A stretch of DNA of 64,000 nt from Portulaca oleracea (taxonomy: Eukaryota > Streptophyta > Magnoliopsida > Caryophyllales > Portulacaceae): assembly GCA_029582165.1 (NCBI GenBank), contig CM055876.1, positions 13,783,501 through 13,847,500 of the forward strand. Direction: 5' to 3'. A program made the position numbers and the translations under genes. Below, in pieces: positions 45,002 through 56,020 of this stretch. How positions within the stretch are numbered: position 1 is the first letter of the stretch; each line of letters starts with the position of its first letter. Below the pieces are notes generated by a model. The model saw only the letters and a program-made list of their open reading frames with translations, did not search any database and was not told the DNA's origin.

Positions 45002-46191
45002 GTACTGTATTATGTCTGTGACTTTTATGACATTAGGGACCCTAGTAGGTTACTAGGGTTGGGTAACCTAAGGGGAATGTTGTGTACTAACTTCGTTAGA
45101 TCGTTATTAATTTTTTAGAACCTAATCTTTATAGGCTCGGATTGGTTACGTTTCGAGTAGTGACCTCAAGTGTTTGCTTATTGACTTGAAGTGACGATCA
45201 ACAGGTAATGTCTATGCCCTAATTTCCCTATGGATGCACTTTACTTATTTTATTGTATTTAAGTTGTTTTGGAAACTGCATCCTGAAAGGGGACTTTATG
45301 TAAAGCCGACTGTCTGTTTTGAGTGTTGTGTTATGATTCCTTGATTTTGGTTAAATGCGGACAGTCTTTTATATGTGTGATTTTGCAATGGTTTGGAAAT
45401 CGGGATTGGATTGTTGAGTTGGAAAGGTGTGTTATTAATTTGACTAATAAATCAGGTGAGGCTAAATGCGGGTTCGAGTAGCGTTTCCGGAGACTAGGGC
45501 GGATCCCTGTAGGGACGTTATCAAGAGATCCGGAAAACCCTGATAGTTGTTGCTAAAAAAAAGGTCTATCCCGGGGTTAAGCGAGCACGTGTTGTAATTA
45601 TTGGATGACCTTTCAGTGTATTGAAAGTGAAAGAAAAGTTGTGATGAGATTGTGAAAGTGTTGATTTGATGGGAGTCGGTGACTCCGTGTTGAAGGGAGG
45701 TTTGTAAACCCCCGCCCGCTTAATAAAACTGGAATTTATATGTGGTGTTTAAGTTGGGTGTAAACTGTTTCTAAAACAGTTTGAATTATTTCCTTTCTCC
45801 ACCTAAATGAATTTGAACTGGTTTTAGCTTGTTTTAACAGTTAGGGGTAGTCATTATTGAGTTCCATCTCATGTTTTAAATGTTTTGTTTTCAGGTGCAG
45901 ACTTCATTGTCGGGGATGGGAATTAGAAGTGAGGATGCACCGGTCTTAAAAGATTGTTAGATAAACTTGCGTGGATAAAGTTTGAACTATTGTGATTTCA
46001 GTTTTTTTTTTTTTTGTTGATTCAAGTTTAAAGACAAGTGTTGCTGTTGCTTTGTTTAGTATAATTGTTAAGTACTATTTTGCCTTGTGTTTCTTCGGAG
46101 ACACGGCAGTAAGGCCCGAATAAAGTTTGACTTCCGCTGTTATCGTTAGTTGACTGTTAGAATTTTATAATTGAATTTCCGGGGCGTTACA
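45002..46191 (+). repeat. 5' LTR of element I, right part
   Basis: Matches 48565-49746 of the 3' LTR almost base for base, ending TTCCGGGGCGTTACA. The left part is displaced by element H and should lie left of the window. Confidence 0.9.
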
Positions 46192-46194
46192 GAA

Positions 46195-46212
46195 TGGTAT
46201 TAGAGCTCTGGG
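46195..46212 (+). other. Primer-binding site of element I (tRNA-iMet)
   Basis: TGGTATTAGAGCTCTGG begins three bases after the LTR and matches the plant iMet primer site TGGTATCAGAGC with one change in the first twelve bases. Confidence 0.85.
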
Positions 46213-46802
46213 TTATGACCTGGTAGCTCCTAAGTGTCTATTAGGTTTTAGTTATAACTTAGGAAGCTACGTTCGGAGTGATGAGTGTAGGATGGGGGAA
46301 TTGGATGTGTGTCTGTTTCTTGATTTCCTTTTTGTGTTATAAGTGCATACTTGATCGTTTTAACACTTAATGGATCGCATACCGCTGCCTTTGCCATGAA
46401 CGTCGATCCTAGCTTCTTTGAAAAGACATGAAACCCCGAGGAGGGTATGAAATCGAGCCCCCAGGAGGGCTTGGGACAAGAAGAAGACCCAATGAGAATT
46501 CTGAGGTTGAGAGAAGACTTAACCAACGAGGAGTAGCCGTTGGAGATTCTAGGTTGCTGAGAGAAACAGCTATAAAGAATGACCATCCCTCTAATGAAAG
46601 TTTGATGGGCGAACGATGCCCCAAGTAAAGTCATTAAGGAATTCGAGGAGGAAATGAGATTGAAGTATCCACACCTATTCAACGCATAAGGTACGTTGAG
46701 TTTCGAGGACAAAACTCTTTTGAAGAGGGTAATGATGTAAAACCCCAAGTTTTTGGTCAGAGCTACCGTTAGGTCCTCTGAAAAAGCGTTAAGTATGAGT
46801 TT
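46213..46802 (+). other. Interior of element I without coding capacity
   Basis: The region has no gag, protease, RT or integrase motif. A 95-base stretch near 46738-46830 starts GATGTAAAACCCCAAG, like the LTR start, and is preceded by its own hairpin and polypurine-like tract (46698-46730), so it looks like a duplicated or chimeric 3' end. The minus-strand frame at 46248-46874 runs through LTR and non-coding sequence and has no family features. Confidence 0.7.
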
Positions 46803-46836
46803 AAGTTTCGAGGACGAAACTTCTTTTAAGGGGTAA
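46803..46836 (+). other. Pre-PPT hairpin and polypurine tract of element I
   Basis: Arms AAGTTTCG and CGAAACTT form a perfect 8-bp stem around AGGA (46803-46822), then CTTTTAAGGGGTAATGA leads into the LTR. Confidence 0.82.
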
Positions 46837-46839
46837 TGA

Positions 46840-47052
46840 TGTAAAACCCCGAAAAATTCGAATGCGTTGACCATGATGTCGTTAGCTATTTAAGTTGACT
46901 TCGTTAGATTTTGATATTTTATCGGCGACTATTTTTGCTAACACTTGAGCTCGTAGGACCGTTGTGGGACTAATAAGAGTATTTTAATAATTTCTCCATG
47001 CTTGGGAGAAAGGGTAGATTAGTAAATTTTGTGTGACTAACCTTGTGATTGC

Positions 47053-47106
<54 letters not shown>

Positions 47107-49746
47107 CTCAATGTGGTGAATTAAACGGTGTTTTATTATTTTAATTTCAAGTTTTAATATTATTATTTGCTTGTATAAATACCCTAAACCCTCCCTTAAC
47201 CCAAATTAAACCCTCCCTAACCCATGGTAAACCATAACCTCGTTTAAACCCCTTCCCATAATGTAACAGCAATAGAACCCAAACCCAATTCTTGTCCTTA
47301 TTCTCTTTTCTCTCTCCTGGGCTCTAAATTCGTTTTTTTTTATTTTTATCTTTCTCTCTCTCATGCTCAAACCTCTCAATCTCCTCTCATTCTTATCTTT
47401 CTCTCTCCTGTGCTCCAACTTCCACCACCAACCTCCATACTAACTGCAAAGAACCGCCACACCACCAACCCGCAACCACAGGGCCACCAGCTAGATCACC
47501 GCTGACTACCACGGGACCTCCGCCGTCATCGCCACACATCCAACCAGTATCACTATTACTATCATTTGAACCTGGCCCCGTCGTGATCCCAATCTGACGC
47601 CGACCACTTGCACCACCACCCCGACCGTTAACGTCGCTTGCCAGGACCGCCATCGACTATCGCCAAACCTCCTAGTTGAGAGTATGGACTCTAACTCTAA
47701 CTTAGTTGTTTAGGTTCACCCAAAATGTTGATACTATTATGTATTATTTATTGTTTTAAATACACTTTCAAGTATTAAATGAAGTTAGGATTAGTTTACT
47801 GCCTATATTGGTATTAATATGCCCTTAAGTGTAGTATTATTGGGGGTTGGGGGCCTTTGCGTACGTAGGAACGTAGAAGCATGCATGTATGTTTTTCTTT
47901 CTTATTTTGCAAGGCCGCTCTACGTATTTTGCTGGATAAGTTGGGCAAGCTATCGTACGTAGACAAATAATTATAGTTAGCATTGTTTTAATTAGAACGT
48001 TGGCAATACACTATTTGTAAGGCAGGGGGTCTTTTAATATTTTGTGGATGATGTGTGAAAGGCTAGGGGTATTTTAAATGTTGATTAAGTATATACGTCA
48101 AAGTTGGAGCACTTGGGTAGATTAATTATAGTTAAAGTCGGTAGTGTAAAATAAAAACCGAGCCGATTTGAGACAGTTTTGATGCATCGTACTTAAAGAT
48201 GCACCAATAATTGTGTAGGAGGTTTTTAAGCAACATTTTTGGACTGGAAGTACCCCTAGGTGTTAGCTTTCATGAGAATTTTACAGTTTGCAATTTCGAG
48301 TTGTGTAGCCCGGGTTAATAGTCGTTTACCAGGAGCAGTCAGAACTGGATCGATTGTATATTTTGCTAATTATAGGGCTCTTCAAGGTTGAATTAGGTAT
48401 TGTGTTCAACAAAAATATTTTAGTAGACATCTCAACGATTCCAGAAAGTTAGAGTTTAAAATCAGAGGAGGTCGGAAACTCAAGTTATGGACCAAACAGC
48501 GAGGAGGTAGCGAGCTGTCAAATTGTTGTTGGGTTTACGGTTTTATTTGAGTGCAATTAGTGTAGTTATTATGTTTGTGACTTTTATGACTTTAGGAACC
48601 CTAGTAGGTTACTAAGGTTGGGTAAGCTAAGGGGAATGTTGTGTACTAACTTCGTTAGATCCTTATTAATTTTTTAGAACCTATTCTTTATAGGCTCGGA
48701 TTGGTTACGTTTCGAGTAGTGAGCTCAAGTGTTTTCTTATTGACTTGAAGTGACGATCAACAGGTAATGTCTATGCCCTAATTTCCCTATGGATGCACTT
48801 TACTTATTTTATTGTATTTAAGTTGTTTTGGAAACTGCATCCTGAAAGGGGACTTTATGTAAAGTCGACTGTCTGTTTTGAGTGTTGTGTTATAATTCTT
48901 TGATTTTGGTTAAATGCGGACAGTCTTTTATATGTGTGATTTTGCAATGGTTTGGAAATCGGGATTGGATTGTTGAGTTGGAAAGGTGCGTTATTAATTT
49001 GACTAATAATTCAGGTGAGACTAAATGCGGGTTCGGGTAGCGTTTCCGGAGACCAGGGCGGATCCCTGTAGGGACGTTATCAAGAGATCAGGAAAACCCT
49101 AATAGTTTGTGCTAAAAAAAGATCTTTCCCGGGGTTAAGCGAGCACGTGTTGTAATTATTGGATGGTCATGCAGTGTATTGAAATTGAAAGAAAAGTTGT
49201 GATGAGATTGTGAAAGTGTTGATTTGATGGGAGTCGGTGACTCCGTGTTGAAGAGAGGTTTGTAAATCCCCGCCCGCTTAATAAAACTGGAATTTATATG
49301 TGGTGTTTAAGTTGGGTGTAAATTGTTTCTAAAACAGTTTGAATTATTTCCTTTCTCCACCTAAATGAATTTGAACTAGTTTTAGCTTGTTTCAACAGTT
49401 AGGTGTAGTCATTATTGAGTTCCATCTCATGTTTTAAATGTTTTGTTTTCAGGTGCAAACTTCATTGTCGGGGATGGGAATTAGAAGTGAGGATGCGCTG
49501 GTCTTAAAAGATTGTTAGATAAACTTGTGTGGATAAAGTTTGAACTATTGTGATTTCAATTTTTTTTTTTGTTGGTTCAAGTTTAAAGACAAGTGTTGGT
49601 GTTGCTTTGGTTAGTACAATTGTTAAGTACTATTTTGCCTCGTGTTTCTTCGGAGACATGGCAGTAACGCCCGAATAAAGTTTGACTTCCGCTGTTATCA
49701 TTAGATGACTGTTACAATTATATAATTGAATTTCCGGGGCGTTACA
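46840..49746 (+). repeat. 3' LTR of element I
   Basis: TGTAAAACCCCG to GGGGCGTTACA, 2907 bp, with 5-bp terminal inverted repeats. It includes an ATT microsatellite (47050-47106) and a GC-rich block (47400-47660) whose minus-strand frame is low-complexity and unrecognised. AATAG (49747-49751) would be the right copy of the target duplication. Confidence 0.88.
47050..47106. repeat. (ATT)n microsatellite
   Basis: About nineteen ATT triplets inside the 3' LTR of element I. Confidence 0.97.
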
Positions 49747-50036
49747 AATAGAGTCTATATTTCATTATTTTTTAAATTTTATGCATTGCTAATTCTATTC
49801 ATTGTTATAAAATTTAAAAGTTATTCTTTTAAGTTATTAATATTTACAAGTTATCAATTCAATTTGTTACATTATTTGATTAAAAGTAAGCTAGCTTCAA
49901 ATATTCACACAATTAACCTTGTTTTTTTTCCAACTCACAACATATAATTACCATTATTTATGTTGGACGAGACACTGTTTTATCTTATTTGAATTGTATT
50001 TATATTAGATTGGTTAATTTACGATATTTAATTGGA
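49747..50036. other. AT-rich spacer
   Basis: I see no gene or repeat boundary here other than the end of element I and the start of the next MITE. Confidence 0.5.
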
Positions 50037-50593
50037 GGGTTTTCGGACGCTAATACACTGTATTTTGGGGTTGTTGGATAATAATACATTGAACTTTTTT
50101 CATAGACAATAATATACTGAACTTTGTGGGTGTTGGACAATAATGCACCTGAAACGATTCCGACAATGACCAACTCAGTGATAGTCTTACGTAGTGGGTT
50201 GAGGAGCAAAATAAATAAAAAATTTTACTAAATTAATGTCATGTAACTAAGTCCAAATAAGCAAAGATGCATTTAATTTTTTGCAAACAAAAAACATTGT
50301 TTACGTTAGTGAAAAAATGTAGAGTAATGAGGTGCTATCTCAAAAAATGATTAAATTTCATTGGTACTTGCTGACAGTGCCTAATATGGCATTAGTTTAG
50401 TAAAAATTTTAGTTTCTTTTGCTCCTCAACCCACCACGTAAGGCCGTCACTGAGTTGTCACCGCCTGAATTGTTTCAGGTACATATTATACAAGATCGCC
50501 AAAGTTTAGTTATTATTGTCCAAGAAAAAAGTTCAATGCATTATTGTCGAACACCCCCAAATTAAAGTACAGTGTATTAGCATCCAAAAACCC
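50037..50593. mobile_element. Mutator-type MITE 1
   Basis: GGGTTTTCGGACGCTAATAC at the left and its inverted match (GTATTAGCATCCAAAAACCC-type) at the right define a 557-bp element. Flanks TTTAATTGGA and TTTATTAGAA agree at seven of ten positions. The arms contain direct repeats of a TGAACTTT..GTTGGACAATAATGCAC unit. No ORF. Confidence 0.72.
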
Positions 50594-50717
50594 TTTATTA
50601 GAAGATCTTAATATTAGAAACTAAAGTATAACGAGTATATTTACATATTATAAATTCAATTTTTCACTATATTTTGGTGAAAAATTAGAAAAATATACAT
50701 ACACTTATTTTATTATA

Positions 50718-51272
50718 GGGTTTTTGAATGCTAATATACTGAACTTTTGGGGTATTGGACAATAATACACTGAACTTTGACCTTGTACAATAATACACTA
50801 AACTTTAGGGGTGTTGAACAATAATGCACTTATAACGATTTTGGCAGTGACAGACTTGGTGGCAATCCTACATAACATGTGGAGGAGATGAATTGATCCA
50901 AAAATATTTAATTTATGACATGTCAGCTAATCCACACATCAACAAAGATAGTCAACATTGAAAAGAGTAAAAAACATTAAATCACATTTGTTTAAATGTG
51001 TTTCCGTAATGAGATTGTTGTTGTAGTTGTATAAAATGACCTTTGCTTGTGTAAATTAACTGACATGTCATAAATTTAGATATTATTTAGTTTATTCATC
51101 TTCTCGGTCTAACACGTAGGATATCGTCACCAAGTCAGCCACCGTTGAAATTGTTTCGGATGCATTATCGTCCAACACCCCTCAAAGTTCAGTGCGTTAT
51201 TGTCCAAGGTCAAAGTTCAATGCATTATTGTCCAATACCCCAAAATTTCAGTATATTAGCGTCCAAAAATCC
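50718..51272. mobile_element. Mutator-type MITE 2
   Basis: A 555-bp relative of MITE 1, from GGGTTTTTGAATGCTAATAT to its inverted match CGTCCAAAAATCC. A perfect 10-bp repeat TTTTATTATA flanks it (50708-50717 and 51273-51282). The 9-10 bp size fits Mutator superfamily duplications. Confidence 0.82.
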
Positions 51273-51599
51273 TTTTATTATATGATATAATGAAGGTTTT
51301 TCACAGTATGTGTTGTCTAATTTTGTCCCAACAATAGGTGTTGTTTAATTTCGTCTCATGCAACTAGACTTGGCAGAAATTTACCTGACCCAAACCCTCC
51401 CGAAAATTTAGGGTTTTGAACACATTTGTTTATTAAAAAAATAGACCCAAACTCGAAGACCCGAAATAATCAGGTTGTGTCCAGGTCTATCCAACGGGTC
51501 AAATTGGTTTGAGCAGTTGAGCCCAAATTTTGAACCTGTTAAAATATTGGGGGTGGGGGGATCAAAAGACTCAAAAATCAAAACTAAACAAAAACCCTA

Positions 51600-52715
51600 A
51601 CATTCTATCTCCTTCCTTCTCTAGCAACGAACGTGCATAGTCTAGCCCCTCTCCTCGCTATTGCTGCTTTGTTCCCTCTCTACTCTCTGCCTCTCTGTCT
51701 ACATCGTCCCCTTCTCTCTCTGTCTACACCGCTGCAGCAAGAAGTTCGAGCCCTCTCTCTGTGTGTTTGTCGCAAACAGCAAACAGATCGAGCCTTCTGT
51801 GTGTTCGTCGCAAGCAGCAAGCAACTCGAGCCCGGAGGTTCGGACCCACACTTTATTTCCTTTGATTTGTTTATGTCATCCATCCCTCTCAATGTGTGTC
51901 CCTCTCTCCGTGTGTCCGTTGTCGAGCCTTGAGGTTTGCAATCACACTCATGAAAGTTTGTTGTACTCTTCCAAAAGTTGTTCCATAGTTTAATGTTTGC
52001 AAATTGTTGTGACGTTGACAAAAATGGAGTACGACATTTGGTTCTTTGTCGTGTCATTGTAAGAAATATGGAAGTGCTTCAACCCGGATCCAAGTAATTC
52101 CACCCTAGTTGCGAGAACTTTCACAATGCAGTTGATGATCTGCAAAATCCACGCGATTATGTTATATGGAGCATGAATATCAATAGTCAATACTCATATA
52201 TTTCACAAGTATGTTCTTAGTTTCAAGGTCCTTGCTAATTGTGAAGGTGATATTTTTTACCTTAACATTTCTTTTCTCTGATGTTTTTCCATGTCCCTAG
52301 TTTTCTCTCTTTGACATCTTATTGTTCTCTATCAGTCGTGAAAGTTATGTTGATATGAAAATAATGCTTCTTGGCGCATGTTACATTTGACAAAAAATTT
52401 TAATGTTTATGTTGTTGTCGTCCCCTTACCTTTCTAGGGAATGGGGACAATTGTTTTTATAATCCTTTCTGGGGATTATTGTTGCTATAGTGCTTCCCTC
52501 TTATGTCTTTGTAAATCTAATTTTGTTGCTATCTGTCTTTCCTTTGATTTGTCTTTGATTTATTGGTATCTGTCTATCTGATGTTGCTCCTCTTATCATT
52601 TGATCAGATTTTGATCTTTGATTTGTTGGTATTTGCTCTTACTATGTTAGTTTATGTTTTTATTTTTGATTTGTTTCTTGATTCTCACTTTGTCTCTCCC
52701 TCTTCTCAAGTTAAA
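51600..52715 (+). other. hAT 5' non-coding region
   Basis: CT-rich sequence resembling a plant 5' untranslated region or intron lies between the transposon end and the first transposase ATG. Overlapping frames at 51633-52057 on both strands are low-complexity and lack family motifs. A promoter cannot be pinpointed. Confidence 0.5.
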
Positions 52716-52874
52716 ATGTCACAACGTCGAGTTACAGCTGGAGGTGGTGCTGCAGCTTCTGCTCGTCTAAAAAAGGGTCGTGGACTGAGTTATAATCCAC
52801 CGGGTCGAAATGTTATCCCCTCCCCCTCCCCCTCCCCCTCCCCCAATTCAAATTTTAGTGCTTCCAAGTTATAA
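52716..52874 (+). pseudogene. hAT transposase N-terminal exon
   Basis: Starts MSQRRVTAGGGAAASARLKK and ends in a Ser-Pro repeat caused by a CCCTCC microsatellite, then TAA. The basic, disordered composition is usual for hAT N-termini. An intron or frameshift must separate it from the BED finger. Confidence 0.55.
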
Positions 52875-53237
52875 CTCTATGTATTTGGACTAACATCACT
52901 CGTAAGTGGGTGTGTGTGTCTTTCTAAAGCATGGTTGTAAACATTTATTTGTTGGTTGCTAAAGTGATTTTGGTAAACCTAAATTATGTGTACTGTGCAT
53001 ACTAGGATTGATACATTCTGTATTATTGGAAGGAACATGAATGTATTTCTTTGCAAAACATTGGCATAAACATATATGGACAGTGTAAAATATAATGTTC
53101 AAGTAATTCTTTATTTTGCTCCATTTTTTCATTCTTGCTTAAGTATTATATTTTGTTCAATTTATTTATTAGTTAGGAAGCTCTACTCCTTCTATGCCAA
53201 TTCCACTTGATTGTGATGATAATACTTCTCAAAGAAA

Positions 53238-53420
53238 AGACATTGGACTTCACCAACATGGGACCATTATGACATAAAAGAAGGATCTTGTTTTACAAAT
53301 GCCATACCTTGTGCTTATTGTAAATATTGTGGTGGTGGACCTGTTGATGCATCTTCTAGTAATGGTACGTCTAACTTTAAGCGTCATACTGAGAATTGTA
53401 ATTCTCGTGTGTCATAATAA
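53238..53420 (+). pseudogene. BED zinc finger of the hAT transposase
   Basis: The frame reads SPTWDHYDIKE, CAYCKYCGG and NFKRHTENC. The pattern of aromatic W and Y, CxxC and HxxxC is a BED-type DNA-binding finger. It ends with TAA after RVS. An upstream frame is displaced by one base. Confidence 0.8.
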
Positions 53421-53559
53421 GACATGGGTATCAATATATGTTTATATAGCATGAGGGAAGTCGAATGATTCATAGGTATATGAATAAGGAATATGCTCCA
53501 ATATTTAGGTATATGAATGACATTATTGAGTGGAATACCTGGTAGAATTTGTACGTATA

Positions 53560-54117
53560 ACTTCTGATATGTGGACTTTTTGTGCTGGTTAAGGTTTTTT
53601 GTCATTGACTGCCCATTTCATTGATGCAAATTGGAACTTGCATTCTAATATATTGAGCTTTGTTCATTTACCCCCTCCTCATAATGATATTGCTTTTCAT
53701 GACAAAATTGATGAACATTAAAAGGAGTGGAAAATTCACAAGAAAGTGTTCACCATTACGTTGGACAATGCAAGAGAAAATGATAATATGCAAGACATGT
53801 TGCGTGATACTCTAAATGTGCATGCTAGAATGCCTTGTAATGATGAATTTTTTCATGTTCAATTTAGTGGTCATGTGTTAACTTTGATTGTTGAGGAGGG
53901 CTTAAAAATGATTGATGTGGGGACAAGGTAAGGAGTTAGTAAAATATGTGACCAACTCCGAGGTAGAAAATTGAAGTTTGAGGAAATTTCTTTAGGTCTT
54001 GGGATTGATTGCTCAAAGGGTTTATGGCTTGATTTCCCAACTAGGTGGAACTCTGCCTATAAGATGTTAAACAGAGCTTTGCCTTATAGAGTTGCTTTTT
54101 CAAATATGAGGTGGATA
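53560..54117 (+). pseudogene. hAT transposase catalytic core, first part
   Basis: Visible blocks are SDMWTFCAG, FLSLTAHFIDANWNLHSNILSF, KKVFTITLDNARENDNMQDML, FHVQFSGHVLTLIVEEGLKMI and DFPTRWNSAYKMLNRAL. These are the classic hAT RNase H-like fold blocks with Asp in SDMWT and in TLDNA. A TAA follows DKIDEH and another TAA near 53931. The frame is cut at 54117 by an insert. A WNSTY-type block confirms the Ac-like family. Confidence 0.9.
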
Positions 54118-55361
54118 TGATGGAAATCAGCCCTTGCAACCTCGGGTGCCAGCATGCTTTAAGGCCATTCATGTGTCCAAGAAAGGCCTTGACAATATAG
54201 AAGGTCATTTACCTTGCGTGAGGCCATCTCTACTTGTCTCAATACCCTATAATTGAGACTTCTCCCGCATTTTGTGCCTAGGAGAATTTTGTAGCATGAA
54301 GTCTAAGCTTTCCAGATTGTCCAAGAACAAGTGTTTTGAAGGACATTTACATTCTACACAGTTGCTTCAATCTGGACATGCATAGAGGACATTTACTTGG
54401 AGCTGTTTATTTTTTGAAGTGTGATAACGAGGTTGATTTTATTCTTTTCACTTAGTGTTTGTTGTTCCCTCATCTTTGGATTCCCAAGGACGTTCCCTAC
54501 TGAAAGAAGAAACACACCAACCTTGTTATAACAATTGGCAGCCACAGCTTTGGAACCAAGTACAAGGAGCCAATGAGGAAGTATCTTGTGGAGTGATCTA
54601 ATTGGACCTCCTTGCCATCCAATAGGATGAAAACCTCATACTTAAGTTATATATTAGCTTAATCTAATGTAATTAGTTTAATGAAGCGTGATTAGAAGGT
54701 TTCTTCATACTTAGGAAACCTCTAATTAGATGCTTTAGCTATTTAGTGTGCTTGCTTGCTTGTTTTCCCCTTAGTTTCCAGCCGTGTAATATATATAGCT
54801 TATAATAGCATTTAACTCAAAATATGACGTTTATGAGAATAGAGAAAGCTTTGAGCTTCTTGTTTGTGAGTATCTAAAACTCTCAAAATTCTACTTCAGT
54901 ATCTTGATTGGCAATCAAGTGGTGATAGGTAGGACTCGATTTTGTTCCTTAGAAGGTGTATCTGTAACTAAGGAATAGATTGAGATTGCCCTTTTGTTTG
55001 GAATCGTGGTGTGTCTGTATCGATATCCATTCACTTGTTCAAACTAGTGATTGAAACGTGGTGTGTCTCTATCCCTCTCAATCTCTAGTTATATCCTTTA
55101 CTTTTCTGTATTTTCCATTCCTTGCTACTGAATTCCATCCTTTAGAGTGAGTTCTTGAATCCTTCGTGAGTTCTTGCAATTATATGGTGTATATGAACCT
55201 GGTTTTCATCGCCATTCCAGAGTTAAACACATCATTTTCCATTCATTTTGTTGTTGTTTCTCTCATCTGATTTGGGTTATTTGCATCTAACGTAAGGTCC
55301 TTCATTCATATGGTGTTTCTTAGCTTGCGGAGTTAGAGGTCCTTTGAGCTTGGATACATCA
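54118..55361. mobile_element. Putative solo LTR or small LTR element in the hAT
   Basis: The insert begins TGATGGAAATC and ends GGATACATCA, giving a TGATG/CATCA inverted end and near-identical flanks GGATA and GGATG. It contains no ORF but has a TATA-like stretch (54786-54805) and two GTGGTGTGTCT repeats. The length, 1244 bp, and 5-bp flanks suggest a solo LTR, but no second copy is in the window. Confidence 0.6.
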
Positions 55362-55830
55362 GGATGGAAAGGTCTTCTTCTAGATTTCCTGAACTTCTAC
55401 GGATGAAGAGTGGTGTAGAACTGAGAAAATTTGTGAGAATCTTCAACCATCTGATGAGATAACCACTCTCATTTCTAGTACACAGTATGATACCGTAAAC
55501 TTATATTTCGAAAATGTGTGGAAGATTGAAAATCTCCTAGCATCACATGCTTCTTGCGATGATGTTTTTCTTAGGAGTATGACAACAAAAATGAGGGGGA
55601 AATTCAAGGACTATTGGGATAATTATAGTATGATTCTCTTTTTTGCTACCATTTTGGATCCCCGATTCAAGTTTCAATTCATCTTGTATAGTTTTTGAAA
55701 AATTGATCCTGAAACTATTGAGTTGAAGGCTAAGATTGTGAAAGATCAAATACATAAGCTTTTCAATGAGTATGTGAAAGGAAAACCCGCAGCAAACGCA
55801 AGGAGTGCACCTAGCAAGGATGACCTATAA
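55362..55830 (+). pseudogene. hAT transposase core, second part
   Basis: Reads EEWCRTEKICENLQPSDEI, NLYFENVWKIENLLAS, MTTKMRGKFKDYWDNYSMIL and ATILDPRFKFQF, matching the hAT YWxxYSMILAxAxxLDPR block. Two stops are visible (after LYSF near 55698 and after SKDDL near 55830). Confidence 0.87.
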
Positions 55831-55938
55831 GTTTGTTTCATATCTCCATATGCATCATTCTTTTCTTCTTTACTATCATTTTAATACTTACTGCATACTA
55901 ACTTTTTTTTAAAAAAAAAATTCTTTTGCACTTTGCAG

Positions 55939-56020
55939 GGATTTTCAAATTTTGATAATAATATGTTATCTGATTCGGAGTTGGATAAGTATTTGGATAA
56001 GAAGAGATATAATCATACTA
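55939..56020 (+). pseudogene. hAT transposase exon before the MULE insertion
   Basis: After a TTTGCAG acceptor-like site the frame reads GFSNFDNNMLSDSELDKYL and ends inside the duplicated ATCATACTA. Removing the insert would join it in frame to the C-terminal piece at 58046. Confidence 0.75.

Larger units (their letters stand above)
45002..49746 (+). mobile_element. Element I: Tekay-like non-autonomous LTR element, 5' LTR truncated in window
   Basis: Order: right half of 5' LTR (45002-46191), iMet-type primer site, a 0.6-kb interior without gag or pol, hairpin and polypurine tract, and a full 3' LTR (46840-49746). The two LTR copies match closely. LTR ends TGTAA/TTACA, the iMet primer and the pre-PPT hairpin resemble Tekay-type chromoviruses, and the missing pol makes it a short derivative. 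Confidence 0.85.

Noticed and set aside
46248..46874. 208-codon minus-strand frame
   Set aside because: It crosses the interior and 3' LTR start of element I on the antisense strand and matches nothing; length is compatible with chance.
47393..47653. Gly-rich frame of 86 codons on the minus strand
   Set aside because: It lies inside the LTR of element I, in a GC-rich repeat-like block, with no start context or family features.
51633..52057. Overlapping open frames of 99-125 codons on both strands
   Set aside because: Low-complexity CT-rich sequence in a non-coding hAT leader; no domain or codon pattern supports a gene.
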